A stretch of 64,000 bases of DNA, from positions 1 through 64,000 of the forward strand of contig CAZHCK010000002.1 in the NCBI GenBank assembly GCA_964530915.1, given 5' to 3'. The translations under genes and the position numbers were made by a program. The DNA comes from Cloacibacterium sp964530915 (GTDB lineage: Bacteria > Bacteroidota > Bacteroidia > Flavobacteriales > Weeksellaceae). The notes beneath the pieces are model-generated. The model did no database searches and was not told where the DNA came from. It worked only from the letters and a program-made list of their open reading frames with translations. Positions 16,699-25,946 of the stretch are shown one piece after another (position 1 is the first letter of the stretch; every line of letters begins with the position of its first letter).

Positions 16699-19032
16699 TT
16701 ATCTAAATCTATCCCAAAATGTTTTTTCTTTTGCACTGTATCCATAACCATATTTATTTCCGTATCCTAAATAATCTCTATCTACATCATTAATTACAAA
16801 AGCAGCATTTTTTATTTTATGAGATTCAATATTTTTAGTAGCAAAATCTACCAATAATTTTTCGGTATACATTGATCTCACAACATATAATGTTACATCC
16901 GCTACTTCAGAGATTAAGAATGAATCAGTCACTAACATTAGAGGCGCAGTATCTAAAATAATATAATCATATACACTAGACAATTCATCAATAAGTAACT
17001 CGAATTTACCATTAGAAAGCAAATCTGTAGGATTTGGCGGAATACTTCCAGAATAAATTACATCTAAATAAGGGTTATAGATGCTTTTATGAATAATAGA
17101 ATCTGTGATTACTTTTTCATCAAACAAAAATTCGGTAAGTCCTTTCAATCCCTTCCTATCAGCATTATATCTCTGTAACTGAGGGTTTCTGATATCTGCC
17201 CCAATGATAATTGTTTTTTTATTAGGACTGGCGATAGTGAGTGCTAAATTTACAGAAACGAATGTTTTACCTTCTCCTTTAACACTAGAAGTAACAAAAA
17301 TAACTTTACCTTTTTTCTTTCTCGTCATGAAATTCATATTGGTAATCAGAATTCTAAAAGCTTCTGCTAATGGTGAAATATCATTCATTTTTACTAGCTC
17401 ATCACTACCTTTCTCTAATTTAGGAATTTCACCAATTATTGGTTTGCCATGAGACAATTTTTCAATATCATGTTTAGATTTCACTTTATTATCTAATAAC
17501 TCTATTAAATAAATTAAAATGAGAGGTATTAAAATTCCAATTAATAATACCACTAAAATTATAATTGGAGTATTTGGAGAAACCTTACCATTTTTAAAGG
17601 CTTTATCAATAATTCTTGCTTTTGGAGCGGCTACAGCTAAAGAAATCTGTGTTTCTTCTCTCTTTTGGAGCAATAATAAATATAGTGCTTCTTTTATTTG
17701 TTGCTCACGTTCAATACTTCTAAATAATTTTTCTTGAGTAGGAATTTTTATAATCTTGCCTGAAACTAAATTTTGTTCTTGAACATATTTATCCACAGCA
17801 AGACTTAACCCATCTCTACTTTTCTGAAGATTTTGTAAAATAGCAGGTCTTAGATTATTAATTCGACTTGTAACCTCTACTACTAAAGGGTTTTGAGGTG
17901 TTGCATTTTCTAAGAGTCTATTTCTTTCTAAAATCAATTGATTATATGTGGTTATTGTTGCTATAGCTCCTGGATTATCTAATCCTATATTGGATGGGAT
18001 AACTTGATAATTACCCTGTCTGGTAACAAAATCTATTAAGCTGTTGGTAAGTTCTAACTGAGAGGCTATTTCTAATTGTTTGGCTCTTGCATCAGCTGAG
18101 GTTTCTAATCCAATTCTTGCTTCCGTGTTCAAATCAGTGATTTGATTGGCTTTTTTAAACTGTTCTTTTTTAGCTTCTACATTTCCCAGATCATTTCCCA
18201 CGTTTGCTATTCTCTCTTCAATAAATTCTGCTGTTTTTTTTGACTCTTGATTTTTATCATTTATTGCTTCTGCATTATATACCTTAACTAAATGATTAAT
18301 AATATCTTTAGCCTTATCTACATTAGGATAATTCATTGAGAGTTTAATCACAGTAACATCCTTATTGACTAAGTTTGTATTAAGTTTATTTTGAAATGAA
18401 TTAGTTTTCGTTTCAACATCTGAAATATTTAATATCAAATCATTTATTGAATTTTTTTGTGGTTCAAAATATTTATTCTTTAGAACCATTATATTGGCTT
18501 TTGGTAATGAAATTACCTTATTAAAAGTTGTAGAAATATTACCAATAATTTCTGACGATAGAAAAAGTTTATCACCCTCAATTTTTAAATAAACTGGCAG
18601 GTTTTTTTTATCTGTTTTCTTTTCATTTAAGACTTTTACAATAATTGGAGACGTCTTTCCATATACTTCAGTATCTCTGAAAAACCCAGGAATAAAAATA
18701 TCTGTTTCTAAACCTAAATCTTTAATAACCGTAGTCATTAATTTTTTAGATTTTAATACTTCTAATTCATTATCTACTCCTTCAGAATTCATTTTACCTA
18801 ATCCTGACAAGTCTCTTAAAACTTCAAAATCTTGTCCTCCTATTGATCTTTTAGCATCTTTTATAAGAACTGTAGAAATTATCTCATATTTTGGATTCTG
18901 AGTTTTCAGAAAAAAATAAGCTGATAACAAAGCAAATATTCCACTTAAAACAAACCATTTCCAACGCTTAATATACGGTCGGATTATTTCACTAATATTA
19001 ATTTCTTCTGTCTGAAAATTATTATTGTTCAT
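16699..19032 (-). CDS. wzc: polysaccharide co-polymerase / BY-kinase (Wzc-like)
   Basis: A 777-residue inner membrane protein that controls chain length and export. It has an N-terminal Wzz domain with a first helix at about 27-46, a periplasmic coiled-coil region (about 200-430), a second helix around 500-530 and a cytoplasmic ATPase domain. The kinase motifs are Walker A VKGEGKTF, Walker A' IIIGADIRNP and Walker B YIILDTAP. The C-terminus has a tyrosine cluster (Y754, Y757, Y761, Y763, Y765), as in autophosphorylating bacterial tyrosine kinases. It follows the wza-like gene by 3 bases, the standard Wza-Wzc pair. No separate phosphatase (Wzb) is visible in the window. Confidence 0.93.
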   Translation of the reverse strand: MNNNNFQTEEINISEIIRPYIKRWKWFVLSGIFALLSAYFFLKTQNPKYEIISTVLIKDAKRSIGGQDFEVLRDLSGLGKMNSEGVDNELEVLKSKKLMTTVIKDLGLETDIFIPGFFRDTEVYGKTSPIIVKVLNEKKTDKKNLPVYLKIEGDKLFLSSEIIGNISTTFNKVISLPKANIMVLKNKYFEPQKNSINDLILNISDVETKTNSFQNKLNTNLVNKDVTVIKLSMNYPNVDKAKDIINHLVKVYNAEAINDKNQESKKTAEFIEERIANVGNDLGNVEAKKEQFKKANQITDLNTEARIGLETSADARAKQLEIASQLELTNSLIDFVTRQGNYQVIPSNIGLDNPGAIATITTYNQLILERNRLLENATPQNPLVVEVTSRINNLRPAILQNLQKSRDGLSLAVDKYVQEQNLVSGKIIKIPTQEKLFRSIEREQQIKEALYLLLLQKREETQISLAVAAPKARIIDKAFKNGKVSPNTPIIILVVLLIGILIPLILIYLIELLDNKVKSKHDIEKLSHGKPIIGEIPKLEKGSDELVKMNDISPLAEAFRILITNMNFMTRKKKGKVIFVTSSVKGEGKTFVSVNLALTIASPNKKTIIIGADIRNPQLQRYNADRKGLKGLTEFLFDEKVITDSIIHKSIYNPYLDVIYSGSIPPNPTDLLSNGKFELLIDELSSVYDYIILDTAPLMLVTDSFLISEVADVTLYVVRSMYTEKLLVDFATKNIESHKIKNAAFVINDVDRDYLGYGNKYGYGYSAKEKTFWDRFR

Positions 19033-19035
19033 TTT

Positions 19036-19836
19036 CTAATTTTTAAAAATCAAAGCTAAAATAGTTACAACAATTGAGGCTACTGAAATATAAATTCCTG
19101 CATTTGGATCTAATCTAGATACTTTTTGTTTTGTTTCGTTTGGACTTACTATCACCACATCATTTTGTTTGAGGTAGAAAAAAGGCGAATTGATGAAATC
19201 AGCTTTAGTAAGGTCTATTCTTTCTTTGCTTATTGTACCATCTGAATTTCTTAAAACCAAAATATCAGTTCTTTTACCATAAATCGTAAGGTCACCCGCC
19301 ATACCTAAGGCACCTAATAAAGTAGTTTCTGCTTCTGGAATATTATAAGTCCCTGGTCTATTTACTTCTCCCAAAATTGTCACTTTATAATTCGTATTTC
19401 TTATCGAAACATGAGGATTTATAATATACTTTGATAATTCTTTTTTCAGAACCTCTTTTAATTCTTCGGTGTTTTGATTCTCCGTATTGATTTTACCAAT
19501 AATCGGAAAATCTAAAAAACCCTTTGAATCAATAACATATGTAGGGCCTGAAAAACTTGTTTGATTTTGAGTAGGAGTGTTAGAGCTTGGGCTAGAATAT
19601 TGTAAAATTTGACCAGATAAATAGTTCTGATTAAAAGGTTTTACGACTTCCATATCTTTAGCAGTTACTAAAATCACTAACTGGTCATTAGGTTGTATTT
19701 TAGATTTAGCATTTTTCATAGAAGCTTCTAATGCAATATCTTCTATATTTTGCATATAATTTAAATCTTTTTTGGGGGTACAAGAAATAAAAAATAAAAA
19801 TAGAAGATTTAAAAATATAATGATTTGTTTTTTCAT
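19036..19836 (-). CDS. wza: polysaccharide export outer membrane lipoprotein (Wza-like)
   Basis: A 266-residue protein. The signal peptide ends in a lipobox with Cys19 (FFISC), so it is probably lipidated and sorted to the outer membrane. Then come a poly-export domain (around 45-135, including GPTYVIDSKGFLDFPIIG) and a SLBB domain (around 145-235, TILGEVNRPGTYNIP). A C-terminal hydrophobic segment (about 247-264) could be the membrane-spanning helix. The length is shorter than E. coli Wza (about 379) but normal for Bacteroidota. It is paired with wzc 3 bases downstream. Confidence 0.92.
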   Translation of the reverse strand: MKKQIIIFLNLLFLFFISCTPKKDLNYMQNIEDIALEASMKNAKSKIQPNDQLVILVTAKDMEVVKPFNQNYLSGQILQYSSPSSNTPTQNQTSFSGPTYVIDSKGFLDFPIIGKINTENQNTEELKEVLKKELSKYIINPHVSIRNTNYKVTILGEVNRPGTYNIPEAETTLLGALGMAGDLTIYGKRTDILVLRNSDGTISKERIDLTKADFINSPFFYLKQNDVVIVSPNETKQKVSRLDPNAGIYISVASIVVTILALIFKN

Positions 19837-19845
19837 ATTAAGTAA

Positions 19846-21126
19846 TTAAAGTTTAATGGTACTGTTATTTAAAACTCCTTTAACGTCATAAATTATTGAT
19901 TTTTCGTTCTGAAGTGCAGAAAGGTCTAAATCTAAAAATTTATTATGCGCAACTCCTAATACTATAGCATCAAATTTTTTATTTGGAATGGTATTCTGGC
20001 ATTCTAATTTATATTCGTGGTGTACTTCTTCTGGATTTGCCCACGGATCAAAAGTCGTCACTTTTACCCCGAAATCTTCTAGCGCTCTTATTACGTCTAC
20101 GATTTTGGTATTTCTTACATCTGGACAGTTTTCTTTAAAGGTAATTCCCAACATTAAGATTTCGGCACCATTCACATTGATGTCTTTCTTAATCATGGTT
20201 TTGATGACTTGTTCTGCCACGTATTGTCCCATAGAATCATTCAGTCTTCTCCCTGCCAAAATTATTTCTGGGTGATAGCCATATTCTTGTGCTTTTTGAG
20301 CCAAATAATAAGGGTCTACTCCGATGCAGTGTCCGCCAACCAAACCTGGTTTAAAAGGCAAGAAATTCCATTTGGTTCCTGCAGCTTTCAACACTTCATG
20401 GGTATCAATATTCATCAGATTGAATATTTTAGCCAATTCATTTACAAAAGCGATATTGATGTCTCTTTGAGAATTTTCAATCACTTTAGCAGCTTCTGCC
20501 ACCTTGATGGTTGGAGCTAAATGGGTACCTGCTGTAATAACAGATTTATATAAATCATCTACAATTTTCCCAATTTCTGGGGTAGAACCCGAGGTTACTT
20601 TCAGAATTTTTTCTACGGTATGTTCTTTGTCTCCTGGATTAATTCTTTCTGGAGAATATCCGGCAAAGAAATCTACGTTAAAGGTAAGTCCAGAAACTTT
20701 TTCAAGCACTGGAATACACTCTTCTTCTGTTACACCAGGATAAACGGTAGATTCGTAAATAACAATATCTCCTTTTTTCAGAACTTTCCCAACGGTTTCG
20801 CTGGACCTATATAGAGGTGTTAAAACTGGTCTATTGTTTTTATCAACAGGAGTAGGAACGGTAATGATATAGATATTAGCATCTGCAATATCTTCTATTT
20901 GGTCTGAACAAAAAAGTCCAGTCTTATCTTTAGAAGGATTTTCATTTAATAATACAGATTGTAATAAATAGTCTTCTACTTCTAAGGTAGAATCTTTTCC
21001 TGATTTGAGTTCTTGTACTCTTGCCGCATTGATATCAAATCCTACAACTGGATATTTTGTAGCGAATAATCTAGCCAAAGGCAATCCCACGTATCCTAAA
21101 CCTATTACTGTTATTTTATGATTCAT
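19846..21126 (-). CDS. wbpO: UDP-GlcNAc/GalNAc 6-dehydrogenase (WbpO/TviB-like)
   Basis: About 426 residues of a UDP-sugar dehydrogenase that oxidises C-6 to a carboxylate with two NAD. The N-terminal Rossmann motif is VIGLGYVGLPLA; the catalytic cysteine lies in GGHCIGVDPYYL; the C-terminal UDP-binding half has FKENCPDVRNTKIVDV. These match the WbpO/TviB (Vi antigen) group, acting on UDP-HexNAc rather than UDP-glucose. I chose the ATG at 21124-21126 (MNHKITVIG), 5 bases after the upstream stop; a GTG at 21157-21159 would add 11 residues but overlap the upstream gene by 28 bases. Together with the next gene it should supply UDP-GalNAcA (inference). Confidence 0.9.
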   Translation of the reverse strand: MNHKITVIGLGYVGLPLARLFATKYPVVGFDINAARVQELKSGKDSTLEVEDYLLQSVLLNENPSKDKTGLFCSDQIEDIADANIYIITVPTPVDKNNRPVLTPLYRSSETVGKVLKKGDIVIYESTVYPGVTEEECIPVLEKVSGLTFNVDFFAGYSPERINPGDKEHTVEKILKVTSGSTPEIGKIVDDLYKSVITAGTHLAPTIKVAEAAKVIENSQRDINIAFVNELAKIFNLMNIDTHEVLKAAGTKWNFLPFKPGLVGGHCIGVDPYYLAQKAQEYGYHPEIILAGRRLNDSMGQYVAEQVIKTMIKKDINVNGAEILMLGITFKENCPDVRNTKIVDVIRALEDFGVKVTTFDPWANPEEVHHEYKLECQNTIPNKKFDAIVLGVAHNKFLDLDLSALQNEKSIIYDVKGVLNNSTIKL

Positions 21127-21131
21127 CACGA

Positions 21132-22136
21132 TTATTGTTTTAAATTTTTCCAATACCACTTCACAGCTTCCCTAAGCCCTTCTTCCATAGAGAATTTCGG
21201 ATTATAATTTAATAGTGTTTTTGCTTTTTCTATACTTGCTAGAGAATGGGGAACATCTCCTTTTCTGTAATCGCCATATAACACTTCAACTTTTGAAATT
21301 TCCTCATCAAATTCAGAAAGGTATTCTTTCAGATATTTCACCAAATCATTCAGGGTTGTTCTTTCTCCAAAAGCGGTATTGTATACTTGATTCAGTGCTT
21401 CTTCATTTTCTACGGTTAATGCCAAGAGATTCATTAGAATGACATTATCTATATACGTAAAATCTCTAGAATACTCACCGCCTCCATTAATCACTGGTGA
21501 TTCATGGTTCATGAATTGCATTACAAATTTAGGAATTACCGCAGCATAGGCACCATTTGGATTTTGCTTTCTTCCGAAGACATTAAAATATCTGAGACCA
21601 ATGGTATCAAAATCATAGGTTTTCTTAAAAACATCTGCATATAACTCATTTACATATTTGGTTATTGCGTATGGTGAAAGCGGTTTTCCTATTCTTTCTT
21701 CTATTTTGGGTAATGCTTCAGAATCTCCGTAAGTAGAAGAACTCGCAGCATAGATTAATCTTTTTACACCTGCATCTCTAGCTGCCACTAACATATTTAA
21801 GAAACCACCTACATTGACTTCATTACTAGTAATCGGGTCATTGATAGAACGAGGAACCGAACCCAGCGCAGCTTCATGCAAGACAAAATCTTGATTTTCG
21901 CTAGCTTTTTTACAAGTTTCTAAGTCTCTTATATCTCCTTCGATGAGTGTGAAATTTGGATTCTGAAGACAGGTTTCTAGATTTTCTCTTCTCCCTGTAG
22001 AAAAATTATCTAAACAAGTAACGATTGCTCCTAAATCTAAGAGTGTCTCACAAAGATTAGAGCCGATAAAACCAGCTCCACCTGTAACCAATATTTTTTT
22101 ATTTTTAAGTTTATCTGAATAAGTACTATTTAGCAT
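21132..22136 (-). CDS. wbpP: UDP-GlcNAc C4-epimerase (WbpP/TviC-like)
   Basis: A 334-residue extended SDR epimerase. Motifs are VTGGAGFIGSNL near residue 17, AASSSTYGDSEALPK with the catalytic Ser/Thr, and YAITKYVNELY giving YxxxK. The STGRRENL and PFAITKY-like patterns match WbpP/TviC, which interconverts UDP-GlcNAc and UDP-GalNAc or their uronic acids. It is paired with the dehydrogenase downstream. It is preceded by a 101-base gap with a candidate promoter box, so it may head a sub-operon that includes the export genes. Confidence 0.9.
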   Translation of the reverse strand: MLNSTYSDKLKNKKILVTGGAGFIGSNLCETLLDLGAIVTCLDNFSTGRRENLETCLQNPNFTLIEGDIRDLETCKKASENQDFVLHEAALGSVPRSINDPITSNEVNVGGFLNMLVAARDAGVKRLIYAASSSTYGDSEALPKIEERIGKPLSPYAITKYVNELYADVFKKTYDFDTIGLRYFNVFGRKQNPNGAYAAVIPKFVMQFMNHESPVINGGGEYSRDFTYIDNVILMNLLALTVENEEALNQVYNTAFGERTTLNDLVKYLKEYLSEFDEEISKVEVLYGDYRKGDVPHSLASIEKAKTLLNYNPKFSMEEGLREAVKWYWKNLKQ

Positions 22137-22222
22137 ATATAATGAAAATTTTCTACATTAAAGAACCAGAAAAGCTCACTCTTTTCAAGTAAAAATCCTT
22201 TTCTAGAATCCCTTCAGTAGGG

Positions 22223-22230
22223 CAAATATA
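22223..22230 (-). promoter_or_regulatory. candidate Bacteroidota -7 box (TATATTTG)
   Basis: The minus strand reads TATATTTG, matching TAnnTTTG, in the only gap over 100 bases between the pgl genes and the wza/wzc block. It lies 87 bases upstream of the epimerase ATG, leaving a leader of about 80 bases. No clear TTTG at -33 is seen, so support is weak. Confidence 0.35.
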
Positions 22231-22237
22231 CAATTTA

Positions 22238-24160
22238 TTATTTATCTAATTTTTCGAATATAGAATTATTGCTGATAAACTCTGGGACGATTTTTTTAAG
22301 CAGCTTTACCACTTCTATTTTATCTCTTCTTAACGCAGCTTTTGTAATTTTATTTGCAAGCGTTTCAATTTTTTCAAACTCCATGTGTGGATCCATAGAA
22401 ACCATTATTTTTTCGTGATGTGTAGAAAGGTTTTTAGTATCATCACTTAACAATTCCTCATACAATTTTTCGCCAGGTCTCAGTCCTGTATATTTTAATT
22501 TAATATCGCTTTCAGGTTCAAATCCAGACAGTTTAATCATCTTAATCGCTAAATCCTTTATTTTTACAGGAGCTCCCATATCAAAAACGAAAATTTCCCC
22601 ACCTTTTCCCATGGTTCCAGCTTCTAGAACTAATTCGCAAGCTTCTGGAATGGTCATGAAATATCTAACAATTTCTGGGTGTGTAATGGTAACAGGACCT
22701 CCTTTTTCAATTTGCTTTTTAAAATGAGGTATCACAGAGCCATTACTTCCTAAAACGTTTCCAAATCTGGTGGTAATGAATTTGGTGGTGTTTCCTGGCA
22801 TATCTTGTAAGGCTTGTACTAATAATTCTGCAGCTCGCTTAGAAGCCCCCATTACGTTAGTAGGATTCACCGCTTTATCCGTAGAAATCATGACAAATCT
22901 ATTGATATTGTATTTACAAGAAAGTGCTGCTAGATTTTTGGTTCCGAAAACATTTACTAAAATAGCTTCGTGAGGATTATTTTCTATTAGGGGAACGTGC
23001 TTATACGCTGCAGCATGATAGACCATCGAAAAATTATATCTCTCAAAAAGTGGCTCTAATCTATGTTTATTAGAAATATCTCCCAAGACAAATTTAAAGT
23101 TAATATCTGGATATTTCTCTTCCATTTCCAATTGTATTTCATGCAGAGGAGTTTCTGCTTGGTCTAAAACTACAATAAGAGAAGGTTTAAATTGCGCGAC
23201 TTGTCTTACGATTTCACTTCCTATGGAACCAGCACCTCCGGTTACTAAGATTGCTTTTTCGAAATGACGTTTCATCACTTCTTCATTTTGAATAGAAATA
23301 GGTTCTCTATCTAACAAGTCTTCAATTTGAAGATTTCTAATATTGGCTTCAATTTTTTTATTGCTGAATTCTTCTACCATTGGTGCTTGAAGAATTTCCA
23401 AATCTTTGTCAAGCAAAATATTCACCCATTCTTCAAGTTCTTCCTTGGTTAATCTATCTTTCAATAACAAAACCCCTTCTAGACCAAGTTGTTCTTTAGT
23501 TTTATTAAGGAATTTATCTTGAGTTAAGATTTTAAGCCCTAAAATTTTAGCATATTTAGAGTCATTTCTTTTGGTTAAGAAACCCGTCAATTCGTATGGT
23601 AAATTATCATTATCTAAAATAGCACCTGCCATAGCCACAGAATGGTCGGAGATTCCCAAAATCATAATTCTTTTTTTCTGAGTGCTTGCTTTTACATGCT
23701 TAATAAAATAAAATGCTTGTTTAACCGCTAATCTAAAGACTAGCAATGCGGTAAAAGATATTACAAAATACAGCAGTAAAAGAGGCGTGTAAAATAATTT
23801 GGTTTTTGTTAGCCAAAAAGTAGAATACTTTAGCACTAATAAACCTACTACAGTTATAAAAGACGACCAAAATATTTTTTGAATATCAATAAAAGTAGAA
23901 TGTCTTATAATGCCCGCAAAGGTTTTGAAGACATACATGAAAATGATGTTTGTACCAATAATGACAATATATTTCCATTCTATGGGTAAATATTTTGGAA
24001 GAATCGTGATTTTATTTAATATAAAAAAAGCGGTGCCCAATGAAACAAATAAAATACAGATATCAATTAAAAACACCATCCAACGTGGAAGGTATCTTAG
24101 ACTAGAGATTCTGAGGTAATTATCCCCATTGGTCATTTTGTTTTTAGAACTGTTCGGCAT
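22238..24160 (-). CDS. pglF: membrane UDP-GlcNAc 4,6-dehydratase (PglF/WbpM-like)
   Basis: A 640-residue protein. Four hydrophobic segments lie in the first 150 residues (from WMVFLIDICILFVSLGTAFF on), then a regulatory Rossmann-like domain (KRIMILGISDHSVAMAG, around 165-290), then the catalytic SDR domain with VTGGAGSIGSEIV, STDKAVNP and M..K in VMGASK replacing YxxxK. It makes UDP-4-keto-6-deoxy-GlcNAc, the branch point for bacillosamine, QuiNAc and FucNAc sugars. The length and layout match PglF, WbpM and CapD. It is 15 bases downstream of the aminotransferase gene. It may feed both the PglE-PglD branch and the WbpV-like reductase at 1136-2038. Confidence 0.92.
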   Translation of the reverse strand: MPNSSKNKMTNGDNYLRISSLRYLPRWMVFLIDICILFVSLGTAFFILNKITILPKYLPIEWKYIVIIGTNIIFMYVFKTFAGIIRHSTFIDIQKIFWSSFITVVGLLVLKYSTFWLTKTKLFYTPLLLLYFVISFTALLVFRLAVKQAFYFIKHVKASTQKKRIMILGISDHSVAMAGAILDNDNLPYELTGFLTKRNDSKYAKILGLKILTQDKFLNKTKEQLGLEGVLLLKDRLTKEELEEWVNILLDKDLEILQAPMVEEFSNKKIEANIRNLQIEDLLDREPISIQNEEVMKRHFEKAILVTGGAGSIGSEIVRQVAQFKPSLIVVLDQAETPLHEIQLEMEEKYPDINFKFVLGDISNKHRLEPLFERYNFSMVYHAAAYKHVPLIENNPHEAILVNVFGTKNLAALSCKYNINRFVMISTDKAVNPTNVMGASKRAAELLVQALQDMPGNTTKFITTRFGNVLGSNGSVIPHFKKQIEKGGPVTITHPEIVRYFMTIPEACELVLEAGTMGKGGEIFVFDMGAPVKIKDLAIKMIKLSGFEPESDIKLKYTGLRPGEKLYEELLSDDTKNLSTHHEKIMVSMDPHMEFEKIETLANKITKAALRRDKIEVVKLLKKIVPEFISNNSIFEKLDK

Positions 24161-24175
24161 AATTTACAAATAGAT

Positions 24176-25318
24176 TTATCCTAACAAATTTTTTATTACC
24201 TTATTAATTCTTTCTTTATCGTCGTCTGTAAGATTAGAGCCTGAAGGTAGACACAATCCATTATTGAACAGCGTCTCAGCAATATTTGCGCCAAAATACA
24301 TTTTATTGTCAAAAAGTGGCTGCAAATGCATAGGCTTCCAGAGTGGTCTAGTCTCTATATTTTCTTCTGCAAAGGCCAATCTCCAGAACTCTCTGTCTTT
24401 ATTTCCAGTTTTTTCAGGGTGTATAATAATCGCATTGAGCCAATGATTGGATTGATAATCTTCTGATGGTTCGGTAAATAGTTCTACTCCTTCTTGATTT
24501 TTGAAAATATTTTTATAAAACTCGTGATTAGCTCTTCTCTCTGCTACCCTTTGGTCTATCACTTCCATCTGACCTCGGCCAATTCCTGCGCAAACATTGC
24601 TTAATCTGTAGTTGTATCCTACAATAGAATGCTGATAATGTGGGGCATCATCTTTGGCTTGAGTGGAAAGAAAAACTGCTTTTTGTTTATAAATTTCTTC
24701 TTTGAGCACTAATGCCCCTCCTCCAGAAGTGGTAATGATTTTATTTCCATTAAAACTCAAGACAGAGATATCTCCAAATGTTCCACATTTTTGCCCTTTA
24801 TAAGTGCTTCCTAATGCTTCTGCACTATCTTCGATGATAGGAATATCATATTTTTCTGAAATGGCTTTTATTTCTTCTACTTTATACGGCATTCCGTAAA
24901 GGCAAACCGTAATAATGGCTTTTGGTTTTTTGCCTTTCTCAATACAAACCTTAATGGCGTCTTCTACTGCATTAGGGCAAAGATTCCAAGTATCTTTTTC
25001 ACTATCTACAAAAACGGGTATTCCTCCTAAATAAATAATAGGATTAGCTGAAGCGGCAAAAGTAAGGGATTGACAAATGACAAAATCATCTTTTTCTACG
25101 CCTAACATGGCTAGCGCAAGATGTAGAGCGGCAGTACCTGTAGAGACTACTGCTACATGAGATTCTTGTCCCAGATAATTTTCTAAGTCTTTTTCGAAGC
25201 CATCTACATTTGGTCCTAAAGGAGCAATCCAATTCCCATCAAAAGCTTCTTGAATATATTTCATTTCATTCCCGCTCATGTGCGGAGAAGAAAGCCAAAT
25301 TTTTGATTTATTGTTCAC
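24176..25318 (-). CDS. pglE: UDP-4-amino-sugar aminotransferase (PglE-like, DegT/DnrJ family)
   Basis: A 380-residue PLP-dependent sugar aminotransferase. The PLP lysine is K193 in SFNGNKIITTSGGG; D164 in EDSAEALG pairs with the pyridine nitrogen; STGTAALHLA near 59-68 binds the phosphate. It should aminate UDP-4-keto-6-deoxy-GlcNAc at C-4 using glutamate. The stop of the acetyltransferase overlaps the start by 11 bases, so the genes are coupled. Its product could be acetylated by the PglD-like neighbour or formylated by the enzyme at 4089-4871; the sequence does not decide. Confidence 0.92.
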   Translation of the reverse strand: MNNKSKIWLSSPHMSGNEMKYIQEAFDGNWIAPLGPNVDGFEKDLENYLGQESHVAVVSTGTAALHLALAMLGVEKDDFVICQSLTFAASANPIIYLGGIPVFVDSEKDTWNLCPNAVEDAIKVCIEKGKKPKAIITVCLYGMPYKVEEIKAISEKYDIPIIEDSAEALGSTYKGQKCGTFGDISVLSFNGNKIITTSGGGALVLKEEIYKQKAVFLSTQAKDDAPHYQHSIVGYNYRLSNVCAGIGRGQMEVIDQRVAERRANHEFYKNIFKNQEGVELFTEPSEDYQSNHWLNAIIIHPEKTGNKDREFWRLAFAEENIETRPLWKPMHLQPLFDNKMYFGANIAETLFNNGLCLPSGSNLTDDDKERINKVIKNLLG

Positions 25319-25946
25319 TTAATTCACTCAATTTAATAATTTTACCCGGGTTTCCTACTACTGTGGCTCCTGCAGGGACATCTTTTATAATCACTGCACC
25401 AGCTCCTACAATTGCATCTTCACCTATGGTTACCCCTGGGATAATTCTTGCTCCAATTCCTATCTGCGCACGTTTTTTTATGGTAATATTTCCAGCCAAA
25501 GTTACAGAAGGCGAAATATGCACAAAATCTTCAATTACGCAATCATGCTCAATCACAGATGCTGTATTGATAATGCAGTGGTTTCCTATCTTCACTTCTG
25601 CATTAACACAAACTTGTGGCATCACTACTGTTCCGTCTCCTAATTCTGAGAATCTGGAAACAAAAGCACTTCTGTGAATCAAGGTTTCGAAGGCACAAAT
25701 TCCAGAGAGTTTATTTACAATTTTTTCTCTGGCATTGGCATCTCCTACAGCTACAATTACTTTGTGTTTTCTAAGCAATTCTTCTGTAGGTTTGTAAATT
25801 TCGAGATGGTGGAAAAAATCTGCAGGAGGATTGTCATCTACCAGATATTCTAATAACATATCATTTGATAAAATGATATCGTAAATCACTTTTGCATGAC
25901 CACCTGCACCGTATAAAACTAGACTATTCATTTCCTTTAAAAGCAA
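25308..25946 (-). CDS. pglD: UDP-4-amino-sugar N-acetyltransferase (PglD-like)
   Basis: A 212-residue protein. A short N-terminal Rossmann-like fold (LVLYGAGGHAKVIYD) precedes a left-handed beta helix of hexapeptide repeats. The catalytic histidine region is SVIEHDCVIEDFVHISP, as in C. jejuni PglD. It uses acetyl-CoA to N-acetylate the 4-amino group, giving UDP-diacetylbacillosamine. It overlaps pglE by 11 bases and the sugar transferase by 23 bases, an unusually long overlap on the upstream side. An alternative start at the internal MNSLVLYG (ATG at 25929-25931) would shorten that overlap and may be the true one. Confidence 0.9.
   Translation of the reverse strand: MLLKEMNSLVLYGAGGHAKVIYDIILSNDMLLEYLVDDNPPADFFHHLEIYKPTEELLRKHKVIVAVGDANAREKIVNKLSGICAFETLIHRSAFVSRFSELGDGTVVMPQVCVNAEVKIGNHCIINTASVIEHDCVIEDFVHISPSVTLAGNITIKKRAQIGIGARIIPGVTIGEDAIVGAGAVIIKDVPAGATVVGNPGKIIKLSELSEQ

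Noticed and set aside
25210..25677. Plus-strand frame of 155 codons opposite pglD and pglE
   Set aside because: It overlaps two recognisable genes on the minus strand and has no recognisable domains of its own; the repetitive hexapeptide coding probably creates it.
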